DNA from: Photorhabdus bodei
GTDB lineage: Bacteria; Pseudomonadota; Gammaproteobacteria; Enterobacterales; Enterobacteriaceae
Direction: 5' to 3'
Length of the DNA stretch: 64,000 nt
NCBI RefSeq assembly: GCF_003287735.1
Contig: NZ_NSCM01000002.1
Coordinates: 186,001 to 250,000, forward strand
In this document: positions 37,256 through 47,857 of the stretch, one piece after another
How the letters are laid out: each line of letters begins with the position of its first letter
Numbering within the stretch: position 1 is the stretch's first letter
The notes under the pieces: generated by a model
Database searches by the model: none
Told to the model about the DNA's origin: nothing
The model's input: the letters and a program-made list of their open reading frames with translations, nothing else
Made by a program: the position numbers and the translations under genes

Positions 37256-38293
37256 TTGACTAATCTGACTTTAGCGTTAGATGCCATGAGCGGGGACTTT
37301 GGTCCTCGCGTTACGGTGCCTGCTGCATTGCAGGCACTGGCGTCTAACCCTAGACTTAAATTATTGCTGGTCGGAATCCCCGATATCATTTCTCCGATGC
37401 TTGTAAATAGTGATGCTGAGTTGCTCAGTCGTTTACACGTGGTTCCGGCTGAACGGGTTGTGGCTAATGATGCGAAACCGTCGCAAGCGATTCGTAACAG
37501 CCGAGGAACGTCAATGCGTATTGCCCTGGATTTAGTGAAATCAGGTGAAGCGCAGGCGTGTATCAGTGCAGGAAACACCGGAGTATTGATGGGGTTATCT
37601 AAATTGATGCTAAAATCGATAGAAGGCATTGAAAGACCTGCTTTGATGACCGTGTTGCCAAACCTGAAACAGCGGCAAACTGTCGTATTGGATTTAGGTG
37701 CCAATGTTAATTGCGATAGCCGCATGCTGGTGCAATTCGCCATTATGGGTTCAGTAATGGCCGAGGAAGTCGTGGGGGTGGTTAATCCCGCGGTAGCATT
37801 GCTTAACATTGGTACGGAAGAGAGTAAAGGGCTGGATAATATCCGCGAAGCCGCCACTATTTTAAAGCGCATTCCAACGATAAATTACATTGGTTATCTG
37901 GAAGGTGACGAATTACTGACAGGTAAGAGCGATGTATTGGTATGTGACGGCTTCGCAGGTAACGTGACGTTAAAAACGATGGAAGGGGCGATCAGAGTTA
38001 TCTTATCCCTGCTTAAATCATCGGATGGACAAAAGAAAAAATTTTCCTGGTTGTTGAGAATAGTCAAGAAGTGGCTGCAAAAACGGATGACAAAACGCTT
38101 CGGTCACCTGAACCCTGACCAGTATAATGGCGCATGTCTGTTAGGATTATATGGAATTGTAATCAAAAGCCATGGGGCGGCTAATGAGCATGCGTTTAAA
38201 GCCGCAATCGAACAGGCTGTTCAGGCCGTTGAAAGGCAGGTTCCTGATAGAATTGCTGCACGCCTGGAAACAGCATTACCCAAGAGTGACTGA
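37256..38293 (+). CDS. plsX: Phosphate acyltransferase PlsX
   Basis: PlsX makes acyl-phosphate from acyl-ACP, the first step toward phosphatidic acid in many bacteria. The 345-residue protein matches E. coli Pls[35 protein letters not shown] and [19 protein letters not shown]. It starts with TTG, as the E. coli gene also uses a rare start; the start follows homology. It is 29 bp after rpmF and is followed 6 bp later by fabH. Confidence 0.93.
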   Translation: MTNLTLALDAMSGDFGPRVTVPAALQALASNPRLKLLLVGIPDIISPMLVNSDAELLSRLHVVPAERVVANDAKPSQAIRNSRGTSMRIALDLVKSGEAQACISAGNTGVLMGLSKLMLKSIEGIERPALMTVLPNLKQRQTVVLDLGANVNCDSRMLVQFAIMGSVMAEEVVGVVNPAVALLNIGTEESKGLDNIREAATILKRIPTINYIGYLEGDELLTGKSDVLVCDGFAGNVTLKTMEGAIRVILSLLKSSDGQKKKFSWLLRIVKKWLQKRMTKRFGHLNPDQYNGACLLGLYGIVIKSHGAANEHAFKAAIEQAVQAVERQVPDRIAARLETALPKSD

Positions 38294-38299
38294 ACATAC

Positions 38300-39253
38300 A
38301 TGTATACAAAAATTTTAGGTACAGGTAGTTATCTACCTGCGCAAGTGCGTACTAATGCTGATTTAGAAAAAATGGTGGATACTTCTGATGAGTGGATTAT
38401 TACCCGTACAGGTGTCCGCGAACGTCGTATTGCTACTGATGATGAAACTGTTGCGGTTATGGGGTTCCGGGCTGCAAAGAAAGCAATTGAAATGTCTGGC
38501 ATTGATAAAGAGCAGATTGATTTAATCATTGTTGCAACAGCTTCATCCACCCATGCTTTCCCCAGTTCTGCGTGCCAAATTCAGCACATGTTGGGTACCC
38601 AAAATTCAGCGGCTTTTGATATTTCTGCTGCTTGTTCTGGTTTTGTTTATGCACTGAGTATTGCTGATAAGTTTATTAAAACCGGTGCGGCAAAACATGC
38701 ATTGGTTATTGGTTCTGATTCTATTACCAGAACACTTGATCCAGAAGATCGCGGAACACTTGTCCTGTTTGGCGATGGTGCAGGTGCTATGGTGGTAGGG
38801 GCTTCTAATGAGCCAGGAATTCTTTCAACTCACCTTCATGCGAATGGTAGCTATGGTGAATTGTTGGTATTGCCTTATCAGGAGCGTCAGAATCTAAAAG
38901 AACCAGCGTATGCTAGTATGATCGGTAATGAAGTATTTAAGATTGCAGTCCGTGAATTGGCTAACATAGTTGATGAGACTTTAGAAGCAAATAACTTACC
39001 ATATAGTGAGTTGGATTGGCTGGTACCTCATCAGGCTAATTTGCGTATTATCGCAGCGACAGCTAAAAAATTAAATATGACAATGGATAAAGTAGTAGTA
39101 ACGCTGGATCGTTATGGTAATACTTCTGCGGCATCGGTACCCACAGCATTTGATGAAGCAGTACGTGATGGCCGGATTAAGCGCGGTCAGTTAATCTTAA
39201 TTGAGGCTTTTGGTGGTGGCCTTACTTGGGGTTCAGCACTGATACGTTTTTAA
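38300..39253 (+). CDS. fabH: 3-oxoacyl-ACP synthase III FabH
   Basis: FabH condenses acetyl-CoA with malonyl-ACP to start fatty acid chains. The 317-residue protein has catalytic Cys112 in [14 protein letters not shown], the His in [10 protein letters not shown] and the Asn in YGNTSAAS, the standard Cys-His-Asn triad. It overlaps no neighbour and is separated from fabD by a short gap with AGGAAG. The start follows E. coli FabH ([13 protein letters not shown]). Confidence 0.97.
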   Translation: MYTKILGTGSYLPAQVRTNADLEKMVDTSDEWIITRTGVRERRIATDDETVAVMGFRAAKKAIEMSGIDKEQIDLIIVATASSTHAFPSSACQIQHMLGTQNSAAFDISAACSGFVYALSIADKFIKTGAAKHALVIGSDSITRTLDPEDRGTLVLFGDGAGAMVVGASNEPGILSTHLHANGSYGELLVLPYQERQNLKEPAYASMIGNEVFKIAVRELANIVDETLEANNLPYSELDWLVPHQANLRIIAATAKKLNMTMDKVVVTLDRYGNTSAASVPTAFDEAVRDGRIKRGQLILIEAFGGGLTWGSALIRF

Positions 39254-39271
39254 TTTGACAGGAAGATGAAC

Positions 39272-40210
39272 ATGTCTATGTCTGAATTTGCAATGGTATT
39301 TCCTGGTCAGGGTTCACAAGACCTTGGTATGTTGGCCGATTTGGCTACAGCGTTCCCGGTTGTCGAGCAAACTTTCGCTGAAGCGTCTGATGTGCTGGGA
39401 TATGATCTCTGGGCTCTGGTTCAACAGGGGCCAGAAGAAGAACTGAATAAAACATGGCAAACTCAACCCGCGTTGTTGGCCGCATCGGTTGCTATCTGGC
39501 GGGTTTGGCAGGAAAAAGGTGGAAAAGCACCATCACTGATGGCTGGACATAGTCTTGGTGAATATTCTGCACTGGTTTGTGCAGGTGTCATTGATTTCAA
39601 ACAAGCAATTAGACTTGTTGAACTGCGTGGCAAATTGATGCAAGAAGCTGTACCTGAAGGTACTGGTGCAATGTATGTTATTATTGGTTTAGATAATGAA
39701 TCCATTGATCGTGCCTGTAAAGAAGTCGCTCAGGGGCAAATTGTTTCTCCTGTTAACTTTAACTCACCTGGCCAGGTTGTTATTGCGGGTGAGAAAGAGG
39801 CGGTAGAGCGTGCTGGTGATGCATGTAAAGCCGCAGGTGCGAAACGTGCGCTGCCTTTGGCAGTCAGTGTACCGTCGCATTGTGCACTGATGAAACCCGC
39901 CGCAGATAAGCTGGCAGTTGTTTTGGAAGGAATTGAATTTAGCCATCCTCAGTTCCCGGTGGTAAATAATGTTGATGTGAAAATAGAACAATCTGCTGAA
40001 GCTATCCGTGATGCATTGGTACGACAACTCTATAATCCTGTCCGTTGGAGAGAAGCAGTTGAATTTATTGCTGGACAGGGTGTTGGACAGCTATTAGAAA
40101 TAGGGCCAGGTAGAGTTTTGACAGGTTTAACTAAACGAATTGTCAATACCTTAAGCGCAGCAGCAGTTAATGACACAGCTACACTAATAACTGCATTGGA
40201 AAATAATTGA
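39272..40210 (+). CDS. fabD: Malonyl-CoA:ACP transacylase FabD
   Basis: FabD loads malonyl groups onto ACP. The 312-residue protein has the nucleophile Ser94 in AGHSLGEYSA, PGQGSQ near the start and the late SVPSHCALMKPAA His motif. Three ATGs (39266, 39272, 39278) are in frame. I chose 39272 because AGGAAG (39260-39265) is best spaced to it. It lies between fabH and fabG in the fab operon. Confidence 0.95.
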   Translation: MSMSEFAMVFPGQGSQDLGMLADLATAFPVVEQTFAEASDVLGYDLWALVQQGPEEELNKTWQTQPALLAASVAIWRVWQEKGGKAPSLMAGHSLGEYSALVCAGVIDFKQAIRLVELRGKLMQEAVPEGTGAMYVIIGLDNESIDRACKEVAQGQIVSPVNFNSPGQVVIAGEKEAVERAGDACKAAGAKRALPLAVSVPSHCALMKPAADKLAVVLEGIEFSHPQFPVVNNVDVKIEQSAEAIRDALVRQLYNPVRWREAVEFIAGQGVGQLLEIGPGRVLTGLTKRIVNTLSAAAVNDTATLITALENN

Positions 40211-40217
40211 GGGTAAT

Positions 40218-40952
40218 ATGAGATTAGATGGAAAGATTGCATTAGTAACAGGTGCTAGCCGTGGGATCGGCCGTGCAACTGCTGAGCTATTAGCAGAGCG
40301 CGGAGCCTATGTCATTGGTACAGCAACAAGCGATAAAGGCGCTGAAGTCATCAGTACTTACCTTGGTGAAAAAGGTAAAGGTTTTGTACTGGATGTCACT
40401 GATCCGGAATCGATTGAACAGCTTATGTCTGCCATCCGAACAGAGTGTGGCGGGCTTGACATTTTAGTGAACAATGCGGGTATCACCGGTGATAATCTGG
40501 TGATGCGTATAAAGGATGATGAGTGGCAGCATATTATTGACACTAATCTTTCATCCGTTTTCCGTATGTCAAAAGCGGCGATGCGCTTTATGATAAAAAA
40601 ACGTTACGGTCGTATCATCTCTGTTGGTTCTGTTGTTGGATCGATGGGGAATGTTGGGCAGGCAAGCTATGCAGCGGCGAAAGCAGGGCTTGTTGGTTTC
40701 AGCAAGACATTGGCTCGGGAAGTGATTTCCCGTGGTATTACTGTTAACGTTGTTGCGCCAGGGCTGATTGAAACTGATATGCTAAAAGCATTGCCAGAAG
40801 AGCAGTTGGCGAACTTTTCGAATGATATCCCCGCTAAGCGGCTTGGGGATGCAAAAGAAATTGCTAGTGCTGTGGCTTTCTTCGCTTCTGATGAAGCGGC
40901 TTACATCACAGGCGAAACATTACATGTCAATGGCGGCATGTATATGAACTAA
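40218..40952 (+). CDS. fabG: 3-oxoacyl-ACP reductase FabG
   Basis: FabG reduces beta-ketoacyl-ACP with NADPH. The 244-residue short-chain dehydrogenase has TGASRGIGRA for cofactor binding, NNAGIT, and the catalytic Ser138, Tyr151 and Lys155 (SYAAAKAG). The end HVNGGMYMN is typical. It is 7 bp after fabD with GAGGGTA upstream. acpP follows 154 bp later with its own leader. Confidence 0.97.
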   Translation: MRLDGKIALVTGASRGIGRATAELLAERGAYVIGTATSDKGAEVISTYLGEKGKGFVLDVTDPESIEQLMSAIRTECGGLDILVNNAGITGDNLVMRIKDDEWQHIIDTNLSSVFRMSKAAMRFMIKKRYGRIISVGSVVGSMGNVGQASYAAAKAGLVGFSKTLAREVISRGITVNVVAPGLIETDMLKALPEEQLANFSNDIPAKRLGDAKEIASAVAFFASDEAAYITGETLHVNGGMYMN

Positions 40953-41106
40953 AAAATGAGCGAACCAGTTGCATTTTTTGTGTCAAATAACGCAAAATAG
41001 AGCAAGTTTGTGGTTCGACCAGCCGGGATTGGGTTGCATCTTTTCCTGTATTTTATAAACTACGAAAACCATCGCGAAAGCGAATTTTGATAGGAAATTT
41101 AATAGC
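40953..41106 (+). promoter_or_regulatory. acpP upstream leader
   Basis: The 154-bp gap before acpP has a possible promoter (TTGGGT, 17 bp, TTTATA near 41030-41060) and a small hairpin TCGCGAAAGCGA just upstream of the ribosome-binding site. acpP usually has its own strong promoter because ACP is abundant. The assignment of the boxes is tentative. Confidence 0.45.
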
Positions 41107-41343
41107 ATGAGCACTATTGAAGAACGCGTTAAAAAAATCATCGTTGAACAACTTGGTGTTAAAGAGGAAGAAGTTATTAATTCAGCTTCTTTTGTAGATG
41201 ACTTGGGCGCTGATTCTCTTGACACAGTTGAACTGGTAATGGCTCTGGAAGAAGAGTTCGATATCGAAATTCCAGATGAAGAAGCAGAAAAGATCACTAC
41301 AGTTCAGGCAGCTATTGATTACGTCCAGAACCAAAGCGAATAA
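41107..41343 (+). CDS. acpP: Acyl carrier protein AcpP
   Basis: ACP carries growing acyl chains on a phosphopantetheine arm. The 78-residue acidic protein has Ser37 in ADSLDTVEL as the attachment site. It begins [18 protein letters not shown] and is almost identical to the E. coli protein. TAGGAAAT is upstream. A hairpin between acpP and fabF may partly terminate transcription, as expected for the highly expressed acpP. Confidence 0.98.
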   Translation: MSTIEERVKKIIVEQLGVKEEEVINSASFVDDLGADSLDTVELVMALEEEFDIEIPDEEAEKITTVQAAIDYVQNQSE

Positions 41344-41354
41344 GTGAACACACC

Positions 41355-41382
41355 TAGGCGGTCATTCGACCGCCTATGTTTC
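41355..41382 (+). terminator. Hairpin between acpP and fabF (probable partial terminator)
   Basis: TAGGCGGTC (41355-41363) pairs exactly with GACCGCCTA (41368-41376) across ATTC. The following T tract is weak, so read-through into fabF is likely. Confidence 0.7.
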
Positions 41383-41416
41383 TGCCCTAAATAATTTCCC
41401 TCCTTGGAGGATAAGC

Positions 41417-42667
41417 GTGTCTAAGCGTCGAGTAGTTGTGACCGGACTAGGCATGTTATCTCCTGTCGGTAATACAGCTGAATCTTCTTGGAAAGCTGTT
41501 TGTGCCGGACAGAGTGGTATCAGCCTTATTGACCATTTTGACACCAGTCACCATGCAACTAAGTTTGCTGGTCTGGTTAAAGATTTTAATCATGAAGATT
41601 TCAATATTTCGCGCAAGGATGCACGAAAAATGGATGATTTCATTCAATATGGTATTGCAGCAGGTGTGCAAGCCATTGAAGATTCTGGAATTGAAGTAAC
41701 AGAAGCCAATGCTAGTCGTTTTGGTGCTGCTATTGGTTCTGGTATTGGTGGTTTGGGTCTGATTGAAGAAAATCACGGGGCGTTGGTGGCGAGTGGTCCT
41801 CGTAAGATCAGCCCGTTCTTCGTACCTTCTACGATCGTAAATATGGTAGCAGGTCATCTGAGTATTATTTACGGTTTGCGTGGCCCAAGTATTTCTATCG
41901 CCACGGCATGTACGTCAGGTGTACATAATATTGGTCATGCTGCCCGTATTATTGCTTATAATGATGCTGACATTATGCTGGCCGGTGGTGCAGAAAAAGC
42001 CAGTACTCCTCTGGGGGTTGGTGGTTTTGGTGCTGCCCGTGCTTTATCTACCCGTAACGATAATCCACAAGGTGCAAGTCGTCCGTGGGATAAAGGCCGT
42101 GATGGTTTTGTTCTGGGGGATGGTGCAGGTATCTTGGTACTGGAAGAGTATGGGCATGCGAAGAGGCGTGGTGCGAAAATTTACGCAGAAATCGTTGGCT
42201 TTGGCATGAGCAGCGATGCTTATCATATGACGTCACCACCAGAAAATGGTGCAGGTGCTGCGTTGGCGATGGAAAATGCTCTGAAAGATGCCGGTATCAC
42301 TACCAAGCAAGTGGGATATATTAATGCTCACGGTACTTCAACATCTGCTGGCGACTTAGCGGAAGCCCATGCGGTTGAGTCCGTGTTTGGTGAAGGCACT
42401 GATGTTTTAGTGAGTTCCACCAAATCAATGACGGGTCATTTATTGGGTGCTGCGGGGGCGGTTGAATCTATTTTCACTATCCTGGCATTACGTGATCAAG
42501 TTGTTCCGCCGACTATCAACCTGGAAAATCAGGATGAGAACTGCCGTCTGGATTTCGTGCCAAATGAGTCCCGTAAGGTAGAGGGGATGGAATATGCATT
42601 GTGTAATTCTTTCGGTTTCGGTGGCACTAACGGCTCACTGATTTTTCGTAAGATTAAACCTGATTAA
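41417..42667 (+). CDS. fabF: 3-oxoacyl-ACP synthase II FabF
   Basis: FabF elongates acyl-ACP and adjusts membrane unsaturation with temperature. The 416-residue thiolase-fold protein has catalytic Cys165 in ATACTSGV and the His residues in [13 protein letters not shown] and [13 protein letters not shown]. It starts with GTG behind TTGGAGGA. A strong terminator follows the gene, so pabC onward probably has its own promoter. Confidence 0.97.
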   Translation: MSKRRVVVTGLGMLSPVGNTAESSWKAVCAGQSGISLIDHFDTSHHATKFAGLVKDFNHEDFNISRKDARKMDDFIQYGIAAGVQAIEDSGIEVTEANASRFGAAIGSGIGGLGLIEENHGALVASGPRKISPFFVPSTIVNMVAGHLSIIYGLRGPSISIATACTSGVHNIGHAARIIAYNDADIMLAGGAEKASTPLGVGGFGAARALSTRNDNPQGASRPWDKGRDGFVLGDGAGILVLEEYGHAKRRGAKIYAEIVGFGMSSDAYHMTSPPENGAGAALAMENALKDAGITTKQVGYINAHGTSTSAGDLAEAHAVESVFGEGTDVLVSSTKSMTGHLLGAAGAVESIFTILALRDQVVPPTINLENQDENCRLDFVPNESRKVEGMEYALCNSFGFGGTNGSLIFRKIKPD

Positions 42668-42751
42668 CAGGTAGCGCCTGATATTACAGAAAAATACGGT
42701 TGAGTTCCGCTCAGTATGATTTTGTAAATACTTTAAGGCGATAGTATAGAG

Positions 42752-42787
42752 AGCTCCAATAGTTAATAATTATTGGAGCTTTTTTTG
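42752..42787 (+). terminator. Strong rho-independent terminator after fabF
   Basis: AGCTCCAATA (42752-42761) pairs exactly with TATTGGAGCT (42771-42780), followed by T7. Confidence 0.95.
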
Positions 42788-42895
42788 TGGCAAGAATCAT
42801 GGACATTTTGCACTCGTATCAGCGATATACTATGATACCGTTTGTTGATAAATTGCATTGAAATGCCTTTTTTGAATAATTAAGAATAAAATTAT

Positions 42896-43720
42896 ATGTA
42901 TTGGATTAATGGAGAGCAGTGCGACTATTTACCGGTCAATGATCGTTCAGTTCAATTCGGTGATGGTTGCTTCACAACAGCAAGAATAGAACAGGGGCAG
43001 GCCGCTTTGTTGTCACTACATATCCAAAGATTACAAAAAGGCGTTGAAAGGTTATATCTTCCACAACCCGATTGGCAACAGCTTGAAAGTCATATAAGAC
43101 AGATTGTCTCCACGACTGAACAAGGTGTACTTAAAGTTATTATTTCCCGTGGAACCGGAGGGCGTGGCTATAGTGCTCAGGGGTTTACGCAATCTAATCA
43201 GATCTTGTCTCTGAGTCCTTATCCCGATAAGTATTTGAAACAGCGTCAGGAAGGTTTATCTATGGTGCTCAGTCCGGTACCGATGGGAATAAACCCCTAT
43301 CTTGCCGGAATTAAACACCTTAATCGATTAGAACAGATATTGATTAAAACATTTATCGAAAAATCAAATGCTGATGAAGCTCTGGTACTTGATACTGATG
43401 GTTTTCTGGTTGAATGTTGTACTGCAAACATTTTCTGGCGTAAAGGAAAAGATGTGTATACTCCTGATTTACGAGGTTGTGGTATCGAAGGTGTGATGCG
43501 GGAAAGAATAATCGCGTTATTATCGGAAAGCGATTATCACTTTTCTTGTGTAAGCTGTTATCCCGAAACATTGGCTGATGCAGATGAAGTGATAGTTTGT
43601 AATTCTTTAATGCCAGTGATATCTGTCAAAAAAATTCAAGCTCATGAAAATCAACCCGGATGGAAATATCAGTCAAGGGAACTATATGAATATTTGCTTC
43701 CTGAATGTCTGAAGTTGTAA
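42896..43720 (+). CDS. pabC: Aminodeoxychorismate lyase PabC
   Basis: PabC converts 4-amino-4-deoxychorismate to p-aminobenzoate for folate synthesis. The 274-residue fold-IV PLP enzyme has Lys140 in AGIKHLNRLEQ as the likely PLP-binding lysine, FGDGCFTTAR near the start, and ECCTANIFW. The ATG follows an AT-rich stretch with no strong ribosome-binding site. It begins the pabC-mltG-tmk-holB-ycfH group, in the E. coli order. Confidence 0.93.
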   Translation: MYWINGEQCDYLPVNDRSVQFGDGCFTTARIEQGQAALLSLHIQRLQKGVERLYLPQPDWQQLESHIRQIVSTTEQGVLKVIISRGTGGRGYSAQGFTQSNQILSLSPYPDKYLKQRQEGLSMVLSPVPMGINPYLAGIKHLNRLEQILIKTFIEKSNADEALVLDTDGFLVECCTANIFWRKGKDVYTPDLRGCGIEGVMRERIIALLSESDYHFSCVSCYPETLADADEVIVCNSLMPVISVKKIQAHENQPGWKYQSRELYEYLLPECLKL

Positions 43721-43728
43721 TTCACGAC

Positions 43729-43777
43729 GTATTTAAGTGAACCGTGTGTTTAAGTGAACAATGTGTTTAAGTGATTA
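43729..43777. repeat. Three 17-bp tandem repeats between pabC and mltG
   Basis: GTATTTAAGTGAACC, GTGTTTAAGTGAACA and GTGTTTAAGTGATTA begin at 43729, 43746 and 43763, exactly 17 bp apart. They fill most of the gap before mltG. Confidence 0.8.
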
Positions 43778-43786
43778 GATTAATTG

Positions 43787-44812
43787 ATGAAATGGAAAAA
43801 ACGCCTTTTTGCCCTATTGGCTTTGATTGTCATTACGGCAGCGATATTACTCTATGCTGGCTATGAAAAAGTTGAAAAATTTGCGGATCAAACACTAACA
43901 ATTAAACAGGATCGAATATTTACCCTACCAGCAGGTATTGGTCGTCATGGTTTGGAAGCGTTACTGGTTCGGGATAACCTGATTGAAGATAGTCATATTT
44001 TCCCTTGGTTATTAAGGTTGGAGCCAAAACTTGCCGAGTTCAAGGCGGGAACTTACCCATTAACGCGAGAAATGACTTTACGGGAAATGTTGCAATTATT
44101 CTCTAGTGGTAAAGAAGCGCAATTTACGGTCCGTTTTGTTGAAGGTAGCCGTTTATCTGACTGGTGGAAAATACTACAGCAATCTGAATATCTTAAACAT
44201 GAATTGGATAATAAAGATGCTCAGGAATTGGCTGAAATACTCGATATTAAAGATACAGATACTCTGGAAGGGTGGCTTTATCCTGATACCTATCACTATA
44301 CGGCAGGCACAAGCGATGTAACATTGCTGAAACGAGCATATCGACAGATGAAAATGACGCTGGAAGAGGAATGGGAAGGTCGCGACAAAAATCTGCCCTA
44401 TAATAATGCTTATGAAATGTTGATTATGGCGTCGATTATTGAAAAAGAGACCGGTGTTGAGGCTGAGCGGACAAAAGTTGCTTCTGTGTTTATTAATCGT
44501 TTACGGTTGAATATGCGACTTCAAACTGATCCGACAGTGATTTATGGTTTAGGTGAAAAATATACAGGCACTATTTTTCGTAAAGATTTAACGACATTGA
44601 CGCCCTACAATACTTATATGATTAATGGTCTGCCCCCTACACCGATTGCAATGCCTGGCCTTGCTTCTATAAAAGCGGCTGCACACCCGGCAAAAACCGA
44701 ATTTCTCTATTTTGTGGCGAATGGCGAAGGTGGTCATACTTTTACAACTAATCTGGCTGCGCATAACAAGGCGGTAAATATTTACCGTCAGAGGTTAAAA
44801 CAGGACAAATGA
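43787..44812 (+). CDS. mltG: Endolytic murein transglycosylase MltG
   Basis: MltG cuts nascent glycan strands in the periplasm and sets their length. The 341-residue protein has one N-terminal membrane anchor (about 7-26), a LysM-like subdomain and the YceG catalytic domain. The likely catalytic Glu219 is in [15 protein letters not shown], with [12 protein letters not shown] and [15 protein letters not shown] further on. The ATG at 43787 is preceded by an in-frame TTG (43784) and no clear ribosome-binding site. It overlaps tmk by four bases. Confidence 0.94.
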   Translation: MKWKKRLFALLALIVITAAILLYAGYEKVEKFADQTLTIKQDRIFTLPAGIGRHGLEALLVRDNLIEDSHIFPWLLRLEPKLAEFKAGTYPLTREMTLREMLQLFSSGKEAQFTVRFVEGSRLSDWWKILQQSEYLKHELDNKDAQELAEILDIKDTDTLEGWLYPDTYHYTAGTSDVTLLKRAYRQMKMTLEEEWEGRDKNLPYNNAYEMLIMASIIEKETGVEAERTKVASVFINRLRLNMRLQTDPTVIYGLGEKYTGTIFRKDLTTLTPYNTYMINGLPPTPIAMPGLASIKAAAHPAKTEFLYFVANGEGGHTFTTNLAAHNKAVNIYRQRLKQDK

Positions 44813-45447
44813 ACGGCAAATTTATTGTTATTGAAGGGCTGGAAGGTGCAGGAAAAACGTCAGCGATGAAAACAGTCGTTGAAATATTGCAGCAGCACGG
44901 TATTCAGAATTTAATTTTTACCCGTGAACCGGGTGGAACACCTCTGGCAGAAAAATTACGTGGGTTAATTAAACAAGGTGTTGAAGGTGAACCTCTGACG
45001 GATAAAGCAGAGGTGTTAATGTTATATGCAGCCAGAGTTCAATTAGTCGAAAATGTGATTAAACCTGCTTTGGCCCGTGGCACATGGGTTGTGGGTGATC
45101 GTCATGACCTCTCTTCCCAGGCATATCAAGGGGGAGGACGTGGTATTGATAAAAACTTGATGACTTCGCTACGTGATACTGTGCTGGGTGATTTTCGTCC
45201 TGACCTGACTATTTATCTCGATCTTCCTCCTCAAATTGGTTTACTGCGTGCCCGCGAGCGTGGAGAGTTAGACCGAATTGAAAAAGAGTCGATAGATTTT
45301 TTTGATCGCACGCGCAGTCGTTACCTGGAGTTTGCAGCACAGGATAAGCGTATTGTGACCGTTGATGCGGCTCAACCAATAGAGCAAGTACAAGCCGATA
45401 TTTGCCAGGTGTTTGGGCAATGGCTGAAGCGGCGGGAAAATGGCTAA
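44809..45447 (+). CDS. tmk: Thymidylate kinase
   Basis: Tmk phosphorylates dTMP to dTDP. The 212-residue protein has the P-loop [12 protein letters not shown], the DR(H/Y) motif in [16 protein letters not shown], and a LID segment [12 protein letters not shown] with catalytic Args, as in the E. coli type. It starts inside the mltG stop (ATGA), and holB begins immediately after its stop, so the three genes are tightly coupled. Confidence 0.97.
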   Translation: MNGKFIVIEGLEGAGKTSAMKTVVEILQQHGIQNLIFTREPGGTPLAEKLRGLIKQGVEGEPLTDKAEVLMLYAARVQLVENVIKPALARGTWVVGDRHDLSSQAYQGGGRGIDKNLMTSLRDTVLGDFRPDLTIYLDLPPQIGLLRARERGELDRIEKESIDFFDRTRSRYLEFAAQDKRIVTVDAAQPIEQVQADICQVFGQWLKRRENG

Positions 45448-46431
45448 ATGAATTGGTATCCGTGGCTTAATCAGGCATATCGTCAGTTGGTGGAATCTCA
45501 TCAGCAAGGACGAGGCCATCATGCTTTATTGGTTCATGCTAATGCAGGTACTGGGGCCGATGTGTTGATCTATGGATTAAGCCGATGGTTAATGTGTCGG
45601 AATAGACAGGGGATAAAAAGTTGTGGAAAGTGTCATAGTTGTCACCTGATGATGGCAGAAACTCATCCTGATTGGCATATTATGTCACCGGAGAAGGGTA
45701 AAACCAGTGTTGGTGTGGAAGCGGTACGGCAAATTACGGAAAAGCTCTATAGCCGTTCTCAGCAAGGTGGGGTAAAAATTGTCTGGTTACCTTTGACCGA
45801 ATGTCTGACAGATGCTGCTGCCAATGCATTATTGAAAACGTTGGAAGAGCCGCCGGAACATACCTATTTTCTTCTGAAATGTCGGCAGCCGTCCAGTCTT
45901 TTGGCTACTTTACGCAGCCGCTGTTTTTACTATTTTCTGCCGGTACCCGAGACGGAAAGTAGCCTTTATTGGTTGCAAAAACAGTTGCCTTTAATTTCTT
46001 CGGTCGATGCAATGACAGCCTTGAAACTGTCTCAGGGAGCACCTGTAGCCGCAGAACAATTGTTGCAACCGGAGCAATGGCAGATACGGGAACAGTTTTG
46101 CCAGGCTGTTAAACAGGCTTTGGATAAACGTGATGCTTTGTCACTTTTACCCCAACTGAATCATGAAAATGCGCCGCAACGCCTTCATTGGCTTATCAGT
46201 TTGTTATTTGATGCGGTGAAGTGGCAACAGCAGTTACAGCGTTATTGTATCAATCAGGATCAACAAACGCTGATTTATCAATTGAGTTCCATGCATACTA
46301 TGGCTGTTTTACTGCAAAGCGTTGATGATTGGATGTCTTGTCGTCATCAGTTGCTTTCAGTCGTGGGCGTAAATTGGGAATTGTTACTGGCAGAACAGTT
46401 GCTCAATTGGGAAAAACAGTTTACTTCATAA
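45448..46431 (+). CDS. holB: DNA polymerase III delta' subunit HolB
   Basis: Delta' is part of the clamp-loader complex. The 327-residue AAA+ protein has the zinc-binding Cys50, Cys59, Cys62 and Cys65 (C...CGKCHSC) and the SRC-type motif LRSRCFYYFLP, with a degenerate P-loop (NAGTGADVL), as expected for this non-ATPase subunit. It starts at the base after the tmk stop. Confidence 0.95.
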   Translation: MNWYPWLNQAYRQLVESHQQGRGHHALLVHANAGTGADVLIYGLSRWLMCRNRQGIKSCGKCHSCHLMMAETHPDWHIMSPEKGKTSVGVEAVRQITEKLYSRSQQGGVKIVWLPLTECLTDAAANALLKTLEEPPEHTYFLLKCRQPSSLLATLRSRCFYYFLPVPETESSLYWLQKQLPLISSVDAMTALKLSQGAPVAAEQLLQPEQWQIREQFCQAVKQALDKRDALSLLPQLNHENAPQRLHWLISLLFDAVKWQQQLQRYCINQDQQTLIYQLSSMHTMAVLLQSVDDWMSCRHQLLSVVGVNWELLLAEQLLNWEKQFTS

Positions 46432-46462
46432 CCCTGAAATCTTTTTGTATACGAGTTTAAAT

Positions 46463-47248
46463 ATGTTGTTAGTTGATTCGCATTGTCATCTCGATTGTCT
46501 CGATTATGAAAACCTACATAAAAATGTAGATGATGTTGTTGCGAAAGCGGCAGATCGGGAAGTTAAATTTATGCTGGCAGTAGCGACGACGCTACCCGGT
46601 TTCCAGCAAATGAAAACCCTAATTGGTGAACGGGAAAATATCGTATTTTCCTGTGGTATTCATCCACTTAACTTGGATGAAGGTTATAATTTTGATGAGT
46701 TAGCGCGTTTAGCTGCTGGGAATGAAGTTGTTGCACTAGGTGAAACTGGGCTGGATTACTATTATCAACAGGATAATGCTGAATTACAGCGAACTTCATT
46801 TCGTGAACATATCCGTATCGGACGCAAACTCAACAAGCCTGTTATCGTTCATACCCGTAGTGCCCGTGATGATACTTTGAGGGTATTACGTGAAGAACAG
46901 GCACGAGAATGTGGTGGTGTTTTGCACTGTTTTACCGAAGATAAAGATACGGCTAGAGAATTACTGGATTTAGGCTTCTATATTTCATTCTCTGGTATTG
47001 TTACTTTCCGTAATGCGGAGCAGATCCGTGAAGCAGCAAGATATGTACCATTGGATCGTATTCTAATTGAAACCGATTCTCCTTATCTTGCACCTGTGCC
47101 TCATCGTGGTAAAGAAAACCAGCCTGCTTATGTGCGTGATGTTGCGGAATATGTGGCTGTACTCAAGGGGGTGAATATTGAGGCATTGGCAGAAGTGACC
47201 ACACAGAATTTTTGCGATTTATTTCATATTGATGTAGACAAAATTTGA
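46463..47248 (+). CDS. ycfH: TatD-family metal-dependent hydrolase YcfH
   Basis: The 261-residue TIM-barrel protein has the TatD metal ligands: DSHCHLDCLDY, GETGLDYYY, VHTRSA, LHCFTED and ETDSPYLAP. TatD proteins act as 3'-5' DNases in E. coli; the precise substrate of YcfH is not settled. I chose the ATG at 46463 on homology; the frame could extend to 46445. In E. coli ptsG follows, but here hinT comes next, so ptsG is missing from its usual place. Confidence 0.92.
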   Translation: MLLVDSHCHLDCLDYENLHKNVDDVVAKAADREVKFMLAVATTLPGFQQMKTLIGERENIVFSCGIHPLNLDEGYNFDELARLAAGNEVVALGETGLDYYYQQDNAELQRTSFREHIRIGRKLNKPVIVHTRSARDDTLRVLREEQARECGGVLHCFTEDKDTARELLDLGFYISFSGIVTFRNAEQIREAARYVPLDRILIETDSPYLAPVPHRGKENQPAYVRDVAEYVAVLKGVNIEALAEVTTQNFCDLFHIDVDKI

Positions 47249-47316
47249 TTTATCAACTTGAATCTTTGGTTTGTAAGCGCTCATATATCTGTTGTTTTTT
47301 ATAAAAGGAAAATGTG

Positions 47317-47673
47317 ATGGCAGAAGAAACTATTTTCAGTAAAATTATTCGCCGTGAAATACCTTCTGATATTGTTTATCAGGACGATCTGGTCACTGCG
47401 TTCCGCGATATTTCTCCACAGGCCCCGACTCATATTTTGATTATTCCAAATGACCTGATCCCAACAGTGAACGATGTTAAACCGGAGCATGAAGCAGCAT
47501 TAGGTCGAATGATGACGGTTGCGGCAAAAATTGCTGAACAAGAAGGCATTGCTGAAGATGGATATCGTTTGATTATGAACTGTAATCGCCATGCGGGGCA
47601 GGAGGTTTATCATATTCATATGCATTTGGTTGGTGGTCGCCATTTAGGGCCATTGTTGATGAAGTCGATGTGA
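47317..47673 (+). CDS. hinT: Purine nucleoside phosphoramidase HinT
   Basis: HinT hydrolyses adenosine phosphoramidates. The 118-residue HIT protein has the histidine triad [11 protein letters not shown] near the C-terminus and begins [21 protein letters not shown] chose the ATG at 47317, with AAGGA seven bases upstream; a GTG one codon earlier is in frame. In E. coli ycfL follows, but here the next gene is lpoB. Confidence 0.96.
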   Translation: MAEETIFSKIIRREIPSDIVYQDDLVTAFRDISPQAPTHILIIPNDLIPTVNDVKPEHEAALGRMMTVAAKIAEQEGIAEDGYRLIMNCNRHAGQEVYHIHMHLVGGRHLGPLLMKSM

Positions 47674-47857
47674 AGTACTGAAATTCATGGGCATAGGCAG
47701 ATATTCGGGGGGATGTTTATTTTAAGCTGGCCCCTGAATATTTCGATTTTTTAAATAAATGCTGCAAATTTATCATTGGAGTTGAACTGATAATTTGTTG
47801 CTGGTGTCACAGCAAAAACTTATCTGTTTTTTAAAACTCTGTAATTGGAATAGGTTG

